A stretch of DNA of 64,000 bases from Amycolatopsis xylanica (GTDB taxonomy: Bacteria; Actinomycetota; Actinomycetes; Mycobacteriales; Pseudonocardiaceae), in contig NZ_FNON01000009.1 in NCBI RefSeq assembly GCF_900107045.1, positions 186,001 through 250,000 on the forward strand. Direction: 5' to 3'. Positions 40,433 to 49,038 of the stretch are shown here, piece after piece (the first letter of the stretch is position 1; every line of letters starts with the position of its first letter). The notes under the pieces are model-generated. The model ran no database searches. It was not told where the DNA came from and saw nothing but the letters and a program-made list of their open reading frames with translations. Position numbers and translations under genes: made by a program.

Positions 40433-42586
40433 GTGGCCACCTTCCTCTACCGGCTCGGCCGGTTCGCGTTCCGCAGGCGGGCGCTCGTCGCCATGCTGTG
40501 GGCCGCCGTGCTGCTCGGCCTCGGCCTGGGCGCCGTGACGCTGTCCGGCCAGCTCACGAACTCCGTGACCATCCCCGGCACCGAGTCGCAGCAGGCGATC
40601 GACCGGCTCGCCGAGAAGTTCCCGCAGGCCGCCGCCGGTGGCGCGACCGCGCGCGTGGTCATCGCCGCGGCGCCGGGCCAGACGGTCACCACCCCGGCCA
40701 ACCAGGCCGCCGTCGAGCGCGTGGTCGCGCAGCTGAAGACCGCGCCGAAGGTGGTCAACGTCGCCGACCCGTTCCAGATGAAGTCCATCTCGCCCGACCA
40801 GCGCGTCGCGCTCGCGCAGGTCAGTTACAAGGAGAAGGCCTTCGAGTTGACCGACGAGGACCGCACCGCGCTGAAGTCGGCCGCGAAGGTCGGCGAGCAG
40901 GCCGGGCTGCAGGTCGAGTTCGGCGGCGACGCCGTGCAGACCCAGCCGGTCACCAACGCCACCGAGGGACTCGGCGTCGCGGTCGCGGCGCTCGTGCTGG
41001 TGATCACCTTCGGCTCGCTGATCGCCGCCGGGATCCCGCTGCTGACCGCGCTCGTCGGCGTCGGCATCGGCATGGCGGGCATCACCACCGCGTCCGGATT
41101 CCTGGACCTGAACAACAACACCCCGGTGCTCGCGCTGATGATCGGCCTCGCCGTCGGCATCGACTACGCGCTCTTCATCGTCTCGCGCTATCGACATGAA
41201 CTCGCGATCGGCCGGACCCTGGAGGAAGCCGCGGGCCGGGCCGCCGGGACGGCGGGCAGCGCGGTCGTGTTCGCCGGGCTGACCGTGATCATCGCGCTGG
41301 CCGGGCTGACCGTCGTCGGCATCCCGTTCCTCGGCGAGATGGGCGTCGCCGCCGCGATCACCGTGGCGATCTCCGTGGTCATCGCGCTGACCCTGCTGCC
41401 CGCGATCCTCGGTTTCGCGAGGAACCGCATCAAGCCTGGCAAGGACCACGAGTCCGCCAAGGCCACCCACGGCGAGCGCTGGGCCAGGTTCGTCGCGAAG
41501 CGCCGCTGGCCGGTGCTGATCGCGGCCGTCGCAGGCCTCGCGGTCGTCGCGATCCCGGTCGCCGACATGCAGCTCGGCCTGCCGAACGACAGCACGGCCG
41601 CGCCGGAGTCGACCCAGCACCGCGCCTACGAGATCGTCAGCAAGAGCTTCGGCGAAGGCGCGAACGGCCCGCTGCTGGTCGTCGTCGACATGCCGAACCC
41701 GCAGGCGGTGCCGCAGGTGGTCGCCAAGCTCAGCACGCTCAACGACGTCGCGTTCGTCAAGCCGACCGGCGTCAACCAGACGGGTGACACGGCACTACTG
41801 ACCGTCATCCCGAAGAGCGGCCCGAGCAGCAAGCAGACCGAGGATCTCGTCGCCGACATCCGCGCCCAGGGCGCGTCGCTGAAGTCCGAAACCGGCGCGA
41901 GCATCGCCGTCACCGGGCAGACCGCGGCCAACATCGACGTCTCGGAGAAGCTCTCCAACGCGATGCTCCCCTACCTCGCGCTGATCGTCGGCCTCGCGTT
42001 CCTGCTGCTGATGCTGGTGTTCCGTTCGGTCATCGTGCCGCTCAAGGCGACGCTCGGCTTCCTCGGCTCGGTGGTCGCGACGTTCGGCGCCGTGGTCGCG
42101 GTGTTCCAGTGGGGCTGGCTGAACGACCTGCTCGGCGTCGAGTCGACCGGCCCGATCATGAGCATGCTGCCGATCCTGCTGATCGGCGTGCTGTTCGGCC
42201 TCGCGATGGACTACCAGGTCTTCCTGGTGACGCGGATGCGTGAGGAGCACGTGCACGGCGCCGACCCGCAGGAGGCCATGGTCACCGGCTTCCAGCACGG
42301 CTCGCGGGTGGTCGTGGCGGCGGCGCTGATCATGATCAGCGTGTTCGCGGGCTTCGTGCTGGCCGAGTCTTCGCTCATCCAGTCGATCGGCTTCGCGCTG
42401 GCGTTCGGGGTCGCGGTGGACGCCTTCGTCATCCGGATGACGATTGTGCCCGCGGTGATGTCGCTGCTCGGCAAGGGCGCCTGGTGGCTGCCGCGCTGGC
42501 TCGACAAGGTGCTGCCGAACGTCGACGTCGAGGGCGAGCAGCTCACGAAGAAGCTCGACGACGAGCGCGAACTCGCGTCCGTCTGA
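40433..42586 (+). CDS. MMPL-family RND transporter
   Basis: The 717-residue membrane protein has two repeats of a large extracytoplasmic loop plus helices. The MMPL patterns GLAVGIDYALFIVSRYRHEL (first half) and LLIGVLFGLAMDYQVFLVTR (second half, with the MDYxxFLVTRMREE motif) are present. GTG 40433 follows AAGGAG by nine bases. Such proteins export lipids or drugs using the proton gradient. The divergent TetR and its operator array indicate inducible efflux; substrate unknown. The C-terminus is a short cytosolic tail (TKKLDDERELASV). Confidence 0.93.
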   Translation: MATFLYRLGRFAFRRRALVAMLWAAVLLGLGLGAVTLSGQLTNSVTIPGTESQQAIDRLAEKFPQAAAGGATARVVIAAAPGQTVTTPANQAAVERVVAQLKTAPKVVNVADPFQMKSISPDQRVALAQVSYKEKAFELTDEDRTALKSAAKVGEQAGLQVEFGGDAVQTQPVTNATEGLGVAVAALVLVITFGSLIAAGIPLLTALVGVGIGMAGITTASGFLDLNNNTPVLALMIGLAVGIDYALFIVSRYRHELAIGRTLEEAAGRAAGTAGSAVVFAGLTVIIALAGLTVVGIPFLGEMGVAAAITVAISVVIALTLLPAILGFARNRIKPGKDHESAKATHGERWARFVAKRRWPVLIAAVAGLAVVAIPVADMQLGLPNDSTAAPESTQHRAYEIVSKSFGEGANGPLLVVVDMPNPQAVPQVVAKLSTLNDVAFVKPTGVNQTGDTALLTVIPKSGPSSKQTEDLVADIRAQGASLKSETGASIAVTGQTAANIDVSEKLSNAMLPYLALIVGLAFLLLMLVFRSVIVPLKATLGFLGSVVATFGAVVAVFQWGWLNDLLGVESTGPIMSMLPILLIGVLFGLAMDYQVFLVTRMREEHVHGADPQEAMVTGFQHGSRVVVAAALIMISVFAGFVLAESSLIQSIGFALAFGVAVDAFVIRMTIVPAVMSLLGKGAWWLPRWLDKVLPNVDVEGEQLTKKLDDERELASV

Positions 42587-42590
42587 AAGG

Positions 42591-42636
42591 GTCGTGAGTG
42601 ATGCCGACGGTTCTGGCCGTCGGCATCACTCACGAC
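42591..42636. repeat. GGTCGTGAGTG-type palindromic element with a different core, copy 8
   Basis: GTCGTGAGTGATGCCGACGG and its exact complement flank TTCTGG, a 46-base hairpin. The outer arms match the family but the usual GGCCGGTTAGAACC core is replaced by ATGCCGACGG. It separates the MMPL gene from the convergent small membrane protein gene. Confidence 0.8.
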
Positions 42637-42637
42637 G

Positions 42638-42796
42638 TCAGCCTACGAACCAGGCGACTGCGGCGCCCGCGGCCACCAGTGCGGCCAGGCCGAGCACGAT
42701 CGCCATCAGCTTGACGGATTTCCACGTCGCGTACACGCCGCCGATGAGGAAACCGGCCAGCGCCAGCAGCAGAATTCCGATCATTTCGTTGCTCAC
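42638..42796 (-). CDS. Small two-helix membrane protein
   Basis: GTG 42796 to 42638 encodes 52 residues starting VSNEMIGILLLALAGFLIGG, with two hydrophobic segments (about 5-23 and 31-50) separated by TWKSVK. No ribosome site is outstanding. It is convergent with the MMPL gene across a hairpin. The composition is that of a real membrane miniprotein, but I do not recognise the family and cannot assign a role. Confidence 0.5.
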   Translation of the reverse strand: MSNEMIGILLLALAGFLIGGVYATWKSVKLMAIVLGLAALVAAGAAVAWFVG

Positions 42797-42832
42797 GGTG
42801 CCATAGGGTGCCACACGACCCTCAGCCTGACC

Positions 42833-43117
42833 GTGCTGGGCAGCTCGACGCCGGGCCCGCGGCCTGGTGACACCGGACCATGTCAAAGTCTGGCTAAGAT
42901 CGTGAGTGGAGCCGACCTGTTCCTGTGCGAGGCCGATAGCGCGGAGCAGTCCCCAGTGCATCTGACGCCGCTTGACGCAGGGCGCGCCGCTGCGGGCACC
43001 GGACGGCTCGTACTGACCTATGCCGGGCCGTCGCGGACGCCTCGCGAGGCGCAGGCGTCGACCGTCTACACCGGACCGATCGCCTACGCGGCGCCCGGTT
43101 CGGTCTTCACACTGTGA
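42833..43117 (+). pseudogene. Remnant of an MBL-fold metallo-hydrolase gene
   Basis: The frame reads TLSLTVLGSSTPGPRPGDTG, then GADLFLCEADSAEQSPVHLT and AGRAAAGTGRLVLTYAGP, ending TGPIAYAAPGSVFTL. The LTVLGS-S-PGP start resembles the N-terminus and GDTGPC-SL-K---GADLFLCEA---HLT--DAG--A---GRLVLT the C-terminal third of Rv1339/YhfI-like metallo-beta-lactamase-fold proteins. The HxHxDH metal-binding middle is missing, as if about 150 residues were deleted. There is no good start codon. The remainder of the 337-base gap shows nothing else. Confidence 0.5.
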
Positions 43118-43133
43118 TCGATTGGGGATTGTT

Positions 43134-44111
43134 GTGGCAGAACAGGTGAACCGCCGAGTCCTCTTGGGACTGGGCGCCGCGACGGCCGCCGTGCTCGCGA
43201 CCGCCACGCCGGCACTCGCGGAAACCGAATCCGCGTCACCGCAGAAGCGGGTGCGCCGGGTTTACGAGAAGCAGTCTTCGCGTGCGGGCGGAACGTGGAA
43301 CTCGTTCATCAGCGTAACGGGCTCCACCATTGTCGAGGACAAGGCCGACGAGCTGGTGGAGGCTTACAGCGTCAACAAGATCGCGGTCGCCACCGCGGTA
43401 CTGGACAAAGTGGACCGTGGCCTGCTGAAGCTCGACCAGCGCGTCGACGTGCCCGCCGACATCATCGTCGCGGGCGGCGACGGGATTCTCGGCCTCGACG
43501 GCGCGTACCCGAGTTCGATCACCCTCGGCCACGTGCTCGCGCTGCTGCTGACCGTCTCCGACGACACATGCGTGCGGCTGTGCGGTCTCGTGGCACCGTC
43601 CAAGGAGATCAACGAGATCCTGGTCGCGAAGGGTTTCCCGAAGACCCAGGTCAAGCCGGTCGCGAACCCGAACCGGTTCTTCCTCGGCCAGACCACCCCG
43701 CGCGAGACGCACGACCTGCTGCAGGCGCTCGTCGGCGGGACGCTGCTGTCGAAGGCCTCCGGTGACTACCTGCTGAACATCCTGCGCTCGCAGGCCGCGT
43801 TCACCGACGGCATCCGCCGGAACATGTCCTCTGTGGAGCGTGGCAGGGTCGCCACGAAGGCGGGCTGGTTCAACGACGGCCGCAACGAGGCCGGGATCAT
43901 CTTCGACACCGCGGGCAAGCCGGTGCTGACGTACTCGCTCTTCGCGCACACGCCCGACGAGCCCGAGAACTTCGGCGCGACCCACCCGCTCGTGGAGGCC
44001 CGCGCGGTCATGGGCCGCGCGTTCTTCGACGCGGTCGAGAAGCTGGCCCCGCCCGCGACGGCCCGCGCACTGACCGCGGCCCCGGCCTACCGCCCCTCGA
44101 ACGGCGGCTAG
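43134..44111 (+). CDS. Secreted class A beta-lactamase-like serine hydrolase
   Basis: The 325-residue protein begins at GTG 43134 with a twin-arginine-like signal (VNRRVLLGLGAATAAVLATA, cleavage near PALAE). The serine motif is SVNK (79-82), the second motif reads SDD (142-144) instead of SDN, and the KTG-like motif reads TKAG (241-244). TTPRETHDLLQAL follows the family pattern but I do not see a clear omega-loop glutamate. It may be a penicillin-interactive hydrolase with weak or no beta-lactamase activity. Confidence 0.75.
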   Translation: MAEQVNRRVLLGLGAATAAVLATATPALAETESASPQKRVRRVYEKQSSRAGGTWNSFISVTGSTIVEDKADELVEAYSVNKIAVATAVLDKVDRGLLKLDQRVDVPADIIVAGGDGILGLDGAYPSSITLGHVLALLLTVSDDTCVRLCGLVAPSKEINEILVAKGFPKTQVKPVANPNRFFLGQTTPRETHDLLQALVGGTLLSKASGDYLLNILRSQAAFTDGIRRNMSSVERGRVATKAGWFNDGRNEAGIIFDTAGKPVLTYSLFAHTPDEPENFGATHPLVEARAVMGRAFFDAVEKLAPPATARALTAAPAYRPSNGG

Positions 44112-44120
44112 TCCCCACGC

Positions 44121-44167
44121 GATAAAGCGGGCTTTATCCCGGTGTGGGATAAAGCCCGCTTTATCCC
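44121..44167. terminator. GATAAAGC palindrome pair, copy 5
   Basis: GATAAAGCGGGCTTTATC (44121-44138) and GATAAAGCCCGCTTTATC (44148-44165) are separated by CCGGTGTGG, almost the same arrangement as copies 2 and 3. It lies between convergent genes, six bases from the hisB stop. Confidence 0.7.
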
Positions 44168-44172
44168 GGTCG

Positions 44173-44772
44173 CTACAGGACGCCCTTGGTGGACGGGATG
44201 CCGCCCGCGCGGGGGTCGGGCTCGGTCGCGGCACGCAGTGCGCGCGCGACGGCCTTGTACTGGGCCTCGGCGATGTGGTGCGGGTCGCGGCCGTGCAGCA
44301 CCCGGACGTGCAGTGCGATCTGCGCGTGGAACGACAGCGAGTCGAACACGTGCCTGGTCAGCACGAACGGGTAATTCCCGCCGATGGTGAACGAGTTGAA
44401 CTGCTCCGGCTCGCCCAGGTGCACGCAGAACGGGCGGCCGGAGACGTCGATCGCGGCGTGCGCGAGTGTCTCGTCCATCGGGATCCACGAGTCGCCGAAG
44501 CGGCGGATGCCGCTCTTGTCGCCGAGTGCCTGGCGCAGGGCCTGGCCGAGCACGATCGCGGTGTCCTCGACCGTGTGGTGCGCGTCGATGTGGACGTCAC
44601 CGGTCGCCTCGACCTTGAGATCGAGCGAGCCGTGCACGCCGAACGCGGTCAGCATGTGGTCGTAGAACGGGACGCCGGTGGAGATCTCCACCTGGCCGGT
44701 CCCGTCCAGGTCCAGCTGGACCAGGATGGACGATTCCTTCGTGGTCCGTTCGATCTTTCCGACGCGGGTCAT
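44173..44772 (-). CDS. hisB: Imidazoleglycerol-phosphate dehydratase
   Basis: HisB (199 residues) dehydrates IGP. Its manganese-binding repeats are GVPFYDHMLTAFGVHGSLDL, HIDAHHTVEDTAIVLGQALR, THVLTRHV-type HVFDSLSFHAQIALHVRVLH and DPHHIAEAQYKA. It is the monofunctional form without a phosphatase domain, as in other actinobacteria. The ATG overlaps the hisC stop as ATGA; it is the last gene of the hisD-C-B unit. Confidence 0.95.
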   Translation of the reverse strand: MTRVGKIERTTKESSILVQLDLDGTGQVEISTGVPFYDHMLTAFGVHGSLDLKVEATGDVHIDAHHTVEDTAIVLGQALRQALGDKSGIRRFGDSWIPMDETLAHAAIDVSGRPFCVHLGEPEQFNSFTIGGNYPFVLTRHVFDSLSFHAQIALHVRVLHGRDPHHIAEAQYKAVARALRAATEPDPRAGGIPSTKGVL

Positions 44773-45860
44773 CGGGGCACCTCCTTGCTCGCCTCGAGGA
44801 AGGCGTCGTTCTCTTCGGGGGTTCCGATGGTCACCCGCAGGTGGCCCTCGATACCGACGTCCCTGATCAGCACCCCGTTGTCCACATAAGACTTCCAGCT
44901 CGCGGGCGCGTCGGCGAACCGTCCGAAGAGGACGAAGTTCGCGTCGCTCGGCACCGGCGTGAAACCCAAGCCCAGCAAGGCTTCCACGACTCGGTCGCGC
45001 TCGGCGGCCAGTTTGTGCACCGACGCCAGCGTCGCGTCCGCGTGCCGCAGTGCCGCACGCGCGGCGGCCTGCGTGAGCGCGGACAGGTGGTACGGCAGGC
45101 GCACCAGCTGCAGCGCGTCGATGACGGCGGGCGCCGCCGCGAGGTAGCCGAGCCGTCCGCCCGCGAAGGCGAACGCCTTGCTCATCGTGCGCGAGACGAC
45201 CAGCTTCGCCGGGTATTCGGCGAGCAGTTCCACCGCGCTCGGCTGCGACGAGAATTCGGCGTACGCCTCGTCGACGACCACGATCCCCGGCGCCGCCTTG
45301 AGCACGCCCGCCAAGTCCGCCAACGGGATCGAGCCACCGGTCGGGTTGTTGGGGCTGGTCACGAACACGACGTCCGGCTGTCGCGTGTGGACGATCTCGG
45401 CCGCTTTATCCATGTCCAGCGTGAAATCCGGACGGCGCGGCGTCGGAACCCAGTCGGTCTTCGTGCCCGCCGAGATGATCGGGTGCATCGAGTACGACGG
45501 TTCGAAGCCCAGCGCGGAACGTCCCGGCCCGCCGAAAGCCTGCAGGATTTGCTGCAGAATCTCGTTGGAACCGTTGGCGGCCCACAGGTTCCGCTCGGTC
45601 AATGCCACGCCGGTCGACGTCGTCAGGTACGCGGCGAGGTCGCGGCGCAGCTCGACGGCGTCGCGGTCCGGATAGCGGTGCAGGTTCGCCGCCGCCTCGC
45701 GGACGGCCTCAGTCACGTCGGCCACCAAGGCGTCCGGCGGCGGATACGGGTTTTCGTTGGTGTTGAGCCGGACCGGGATGTCCAGCTGCGGCGCACCGTA
45801 GGGCGACTTGCCGCGCAGGTCCTCGCGCAGCGGCAGGTCGTCGAGGGTCACTTCGTTCAT
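44769..45860 (-). CDS. hisC: Histidinol-phosphate aminotransferase
   Basis: A PLP fold type I aminotransferase of 363 residues: VRLNTNENPYPPPD, ANGSNEILQQIL, TSPNNPTGGSIP, IVVVDEAYAEF and the PLP lysine in VVSRTMSKAFAFAGGRLGYL. It converts imidazole acetol phosphate to histidinol phosphate. Both ends overlap neighbours as ATGA (hisD before, hisB after). Confidence 0.96.
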   Translation of the reverse strand: MNEVTLDDLPLREDLRGKSPYGAPQLDIPVRLNTNENPYPPPDALVADVTEAVREAAANLHRYPDRDAVELRRDLAAYLTTSTGVALTERNLWAANGSNEILQQILQAFGGPGRSALGFEPSYSMHPIISAGTKTDWVPTPRRPDFTLDMDKAAEIVHTRQPDVVFVTSPNNPTGGSIPLADLAGVLKAAPGIVVVDEAYAEFSSQPSAVELLAEYPAKLVVSRTMSKAFAFAGGRLGYLAAAPAVIDALQLVRLPYHLSALTQAAARAALRHADATLASVHKLAAERDRVVEALLGLGFTPVPSDANFVLFGRFADAPASWKSYVDNGVLIRDVGIEGHLRVTIGTPEENDAFLEASKEVPR

Positions 45861-47173
45861 GACGGGAACCTCGCCGTCACCGCTTCGCCGTGCGCGGGCA
45901 GGTCTTCGGCGTTGGCGAGCGCGACGACCTTCGACGCCACGTCGCGCAGCGCCTGCTCGCTGTAGTCCACGATGTGCATGCCCTTGAGGAAGCTCTGCAC
46001 GGACAAGCCCGACGAGTGCCTGGCGAACCCGCCGGTCGGCAGCACGTGGTTGGAGCCCGCGCAGTAGTCGCCGAGCGAAACCGGCGCGTACGCACCGACG
46101 AAGATCGCTCCGGCGTTGCGCACTCGAGCGGCCACCGCGCGCGCGTCGGCCGTCTGGATCTCCAGGTGCTCGGCGGCGTACGCGTCGACGACCCGGATGC
46201 CATCCTCCACAGTGGACACCAGCACGGTGCCGGACTGCTTGCCCCGCAACGCGATCCCGACGCGCTCCGAGTGCTTGGTCGCGCCGACGCGGCGCTGCAG
46301 CTCGGCGTCGACGGCGTCGGCCAGCTCCGGCGAGGTGGTCACGAGGACGCTCGCGGCGAGCGTGTCGTGCTCGGCCTGGCTGATCAGGTCGGCCGCGACG
46401 TGCGCGGGGTCGGCCGTCTCGTCGGCGAGGATGGCGATCTCGGTCGGCCCGGCCTCGGAGTCGATGCCGATCAGGCCGCGCAGCATGCGCTTGGCCGCGG
46501 TCAGGTAGATGTTGCCGGGCCCGGTGACCAGCGCGACCGGCACCAGCTCGGCGCCGTCGGTGTCGACGCCGCCGTAGGTGAGCAGCGCGACGGCCTGCGC
46601 GCCGCCGACCGCCCAGACCTCTTCGACCCCGAGCAGCTCGGCGGCCGCCAGGATGGTCGGGTGCGGCAGCCCGCCGAACTCTGCCTGCGGCGGCGAGCAC
46701 AGCACCAGCGTCTCGACACCGGCGGCCTGCGCCGGGACGACGTTCATGACCACACTGGACGGATACACAGCGAGCCCGCCCGGCGCGTACAGGCCGACCC
46801 GGTCGATCGGGAGCCAGCGCTCGGTGACCGTGCCGCCGTCGACGACGGTCGTCGTGACGTCCTCACGGCGCTGGTCGGCGTGCACCTTGCGGGCGCGCGC
46901 GATGGACTCCTCCAGCGCGGCGCGGACCTGCGGGTCCAGCTCGGACAGTGCCGTGGCCAGCCGCTCGCGGGGCACGCGCACGCTCGCCGGGCGCACCTTG
47001 TCGAACCGCTCGGTGAACTCGAGCACGGCCTCGACACCACGGTCACGGACCGCCTCGACCACCGGCCGCACCTGATGCAGTGCCGCGTCCACGTCGATCT
47101 CGGCACGCGGCAGCGTGGCGCGCAGTTCGGCGGCGGACGGGACCTGCCCTCGCAGGTCGGTTCGGTTCAGCAT
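45857..47173 (-). CDS. hisD: Histidinol dehydrogenase
   Basis: The 438-residue zinc enzyme oxidises histidinol to histidine. Marks include VGLYAPGGLAVYPSSVVMNV, EVWAVGGAQAVALLTYG, VTGPGNIYLTAAKR, GIDSEAGPTEI, QAEHDT and GSNHVLPTGGFARHSSGLSV. It heads the hisD-C-B unit and is divergent from the nitrilase-family gene with 73 bases between start codons. Confidence 0.96.
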   Translation of the reverse strand: MLNRTDLRGQVPSAAELRATLPRAEIDVDAALHQVRPVVEAVRDRGVEAVLEFTERFDKVRPASVRVPRERLATALSELDPQVRAALEESIARARKVHADQRREDVTTTVVDGGTVTERWLPIDRVGLYAPGGLAVYPSSVVMNVVPAQAAGVETLVLCSPPQAEFGGLPHPTILAAAELLGVEEVWAVGGAQAVALLTYGGVDTDGAELVPVALVTGPGNIYLTAAKRMLRGLIGIDSEAGPTEIAILADETADPAHVAADLISQAEHDTLAASVLVTTSPELADAVDAELQRRVGATKHSERVGIALRGKQSGTVLVSTVEDGIRVVDAYAAEHLEIQTADARAVAARVRNAGAIFVGAYAPVSLGDYCAGSNHVLPTGGFARHSSGLSVQSFLKGMHIVDYSEQALRDVASKVVALANAEDLPAHGEAVTARFPS

Positions 47174-47246
47174 GGGACCAGGGTACGAGGTGGCCCCGGC
47201 GGGCATACTCCGTGGTGACGCCCGCACCACATGTTGGGAGACCACC

Positions 47247-48041
47247 GTGCCGCGTATCGGCCTCTGCCAGGTCACTTCCAGTGACGAACCGGACACGAAC
47301 CTCAAGCTCATCCGCGAGGGTGTCGCCGAGGCCGCGGGCCAGGGCGCGCGGATCGTGGTGTTCCCCGAGGCCGCGATGGCGCGGTTCGGCATCCCGCTGG
47401 GACCGATCGCGGAGCCTTTGGACGGTCCTTGGGCGACCGCCGTCGCGGGGATCGCGGCCGAGTACGACGTGCTGATCGTCGCCGGGATGTTCACGCCGTC
47501 GGAAGACGGCCGGGTGAAGAACACGCTGCTCATCACCGGGCTCGGCGAGCACCGCGGCTACGACAAGATCCACCTATACGACGCGTTCGGCTTCCGCGAG
47601 TCCGACACGGTCGCGCCCGGGTCCTCACTGGCGCGGTTCACTGTGGACGACGTCACGTACGGCGTCGCCACCTGCTACGACCTGCGTTTCCCCGAGCTGT
47701 TCCGCGCACACGGCGAGGCGGGCGCCGCCGCGGTGCTGGTGCCGGCGTCGTGGGGCGCCGGCGAGGGCAAGCGCGAGCAGTGGGAAGTCCTCGCGCGTGC
47801 CCGCGCGCTCGACTCGGGCACCTGGGTGGTCGCGGTGGGCCAGGCCGACCCGGCGGCGACCGGTGTCACAGTGAACCCGAAAGCGCCGACGGGAATCGGT
47901 CATTCGCTCGTCTCCGACGGTTTTGGCCGAATGTCCGCCTCTTTGGGCAGCGCTCCGGAAACGGTCGTCGTGGATATCGATCCCGAAATCGCGGAAAAGG
48001 CCCGGATCGCGACAGGCGCGCTGGCGAACCGCCGCCTTTAA
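47247..48041 (+). CDS. Carbon-nitrogen hydrolase (nitrilase superfamily amidase)
   Basis: The 264-residue protein has the Glu-Lys-Cys triad of the nitrilase superfamily: E in IVVFPEAAM, K in RGYDKIHLYDAF and C in VATCYDLRFPELF. The DAFGFRESDTVAPG segment resembles the Nit-type deaminated-glutathione/omega-amidase group, but the substrate is not determined. GTG 47247 follows GGGAG. It overlaps the convergent DinB-like gene by four bases. Confidence 0.87.
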   Translation: MPRIGLCQVTSSDEPDTNLKLIREGVAEAAGQGARIVVFPEAAMARFGIPLGPIAEPLDGPWATAVAGIAAEYDVLIVAGMFTPSEDGRVKNTLLITGLGEHRGYDKIHLYDAFGFRESDTVAPGSSLARFTVDDVTYGVATCYDLRFPELFRAHGEAGAAAVLVPASWGAGEGKREQWEVLARARALDSGTWVVAVGQADPAATGVTVNPKAPTGIGHSLVSDGFGRMSASLGSAPETVVVDIDPEIAEKARIATGALANRRL

Positions 48042-48871
48042 GGCAAGCGGACGGTCTTCAGGAACCTCGGTAAAAGCCAGGGTTTCGGCCCGCTGATGCC
48101 GATCTTGCCGGTGAGCACCGCCCGCGCCTTGCTGACGCGGTGGAAGTTCATGAGGTTGAGCGTCGGCGGGTCGAAGCGCAGGCGGACGTCGTTGTCGTCG
48201 CGGGGATCCTCGACCGTCACCTTGCCCCGGTGCAGCACCAGCGTGACCGGATTCGTGTGGTCCGAACGGAATTGCACCGCGATCCGTCGTTCTCGGGGCG
48301 GCTCGTCGTTGGCCAGCAGGTGCCCGGGGTCGTGCCGCAGCAGCCCGACCAGGAACAGGTCGACGAACAGCGCCGCGTCCTGCGGCGGGATCCGCCAGCG
48401 CGCGATGTCCCAGCCGTGGATCAGCAGCTCGTTGACCAGGTGCGCGAGCACGCCCGCCCGGGGCACTCGCGAATCACCGAGCCAGGGCAGCGGCTCCTCG
48501 GGGTCGAGCCCGTCGCTGATCCGGAGTATAACGTCGATGTCGGCCTGGAGCTGCTCGATGATCCGGCCGGTGTCGCGCTCGGTGAAGCGGGCGAGCGCCG
48601 TGGCGTTGAGATCCGAGACGGTGTCGACCGTGGTCGTGAGCACCGTGCTCCGCAGCGATGGCAACGGATGCGGAGTCTCTTCGGCGCCGATCTGAGCGGT
48701 GTAGAGCTTGGCGATGACCGCGACGTGGGCCGCCGTGTCGGCGACGGTCCAATCCTGGGTCGCCTTCGCGTCCGGGTCGCGGCTGGACACCAGCTCCGCG
48801 AAGCGATCCCCGGCGTGCTTGAGCGAGACACGCACGGCGTGCCACTGGGCGTCCGAGATCGGCGAAGGCAT
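48038..48871 (-). CDS. Mycothiol-dependent maleylpyruvate isomerase-like (DinB-fold) protein
   Basis: A 277-residue protein with an N-terminal DinB-like four-helix region (RVSLKHAGDRFAELVSSRDP, ATQDWTVADTAAHVAVIAKL) and the metal-site-like HLVNELLIHGWDIARWR, followed by an SCP-2-like C-terminal domain (VTLVLHRGKVTVEDPRDDND). This two-domain plan is common in actinobacterial MDMPI-type proteins that use mycothiol. GTG 48889 is an alternative start. Substrate unknown. Confidence 0.75.
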   Translation of the reverse strand: MPSPISDAQWHAVRVSLKHAGDRFAELVSSRDPDAKATQDWTVADTAAHVAVIAKLYTAQIGAEETPHPLPSLRSTVLTTTVDTVSDLNATALARFTERDTGRIIEQLQADIDVILRISDGLDPEEPLPWLGDSRVPRAGVLAHLVNELLIHGWDIARWRIPPQDAALFVDLFLVGLLRHDPGHLLANDEPPRERRIAVQFRSDHTNPVTLVLHRGKVTVEDPRDDNDVRLRFDPPTLNLMNFHRVSKARAVLTGKIGISGPKPWLLPRFLKTVRLP

Positions 48872-49038
48872 GCCACCAGGAAACACCACATCGCGCCGAC
48901 GGGATTATCGCCGCGTGCTCAATGAATGGCGGCTTTTCTTCCCATTTAAACGTATAGCAGAGGGTGGGTCTTGCGGCAAGGCCCCGGTCCGGGTCCACAC
49001 TTGATCACCTTGACCGAGGTATGTGAGGGGAATTCCCA

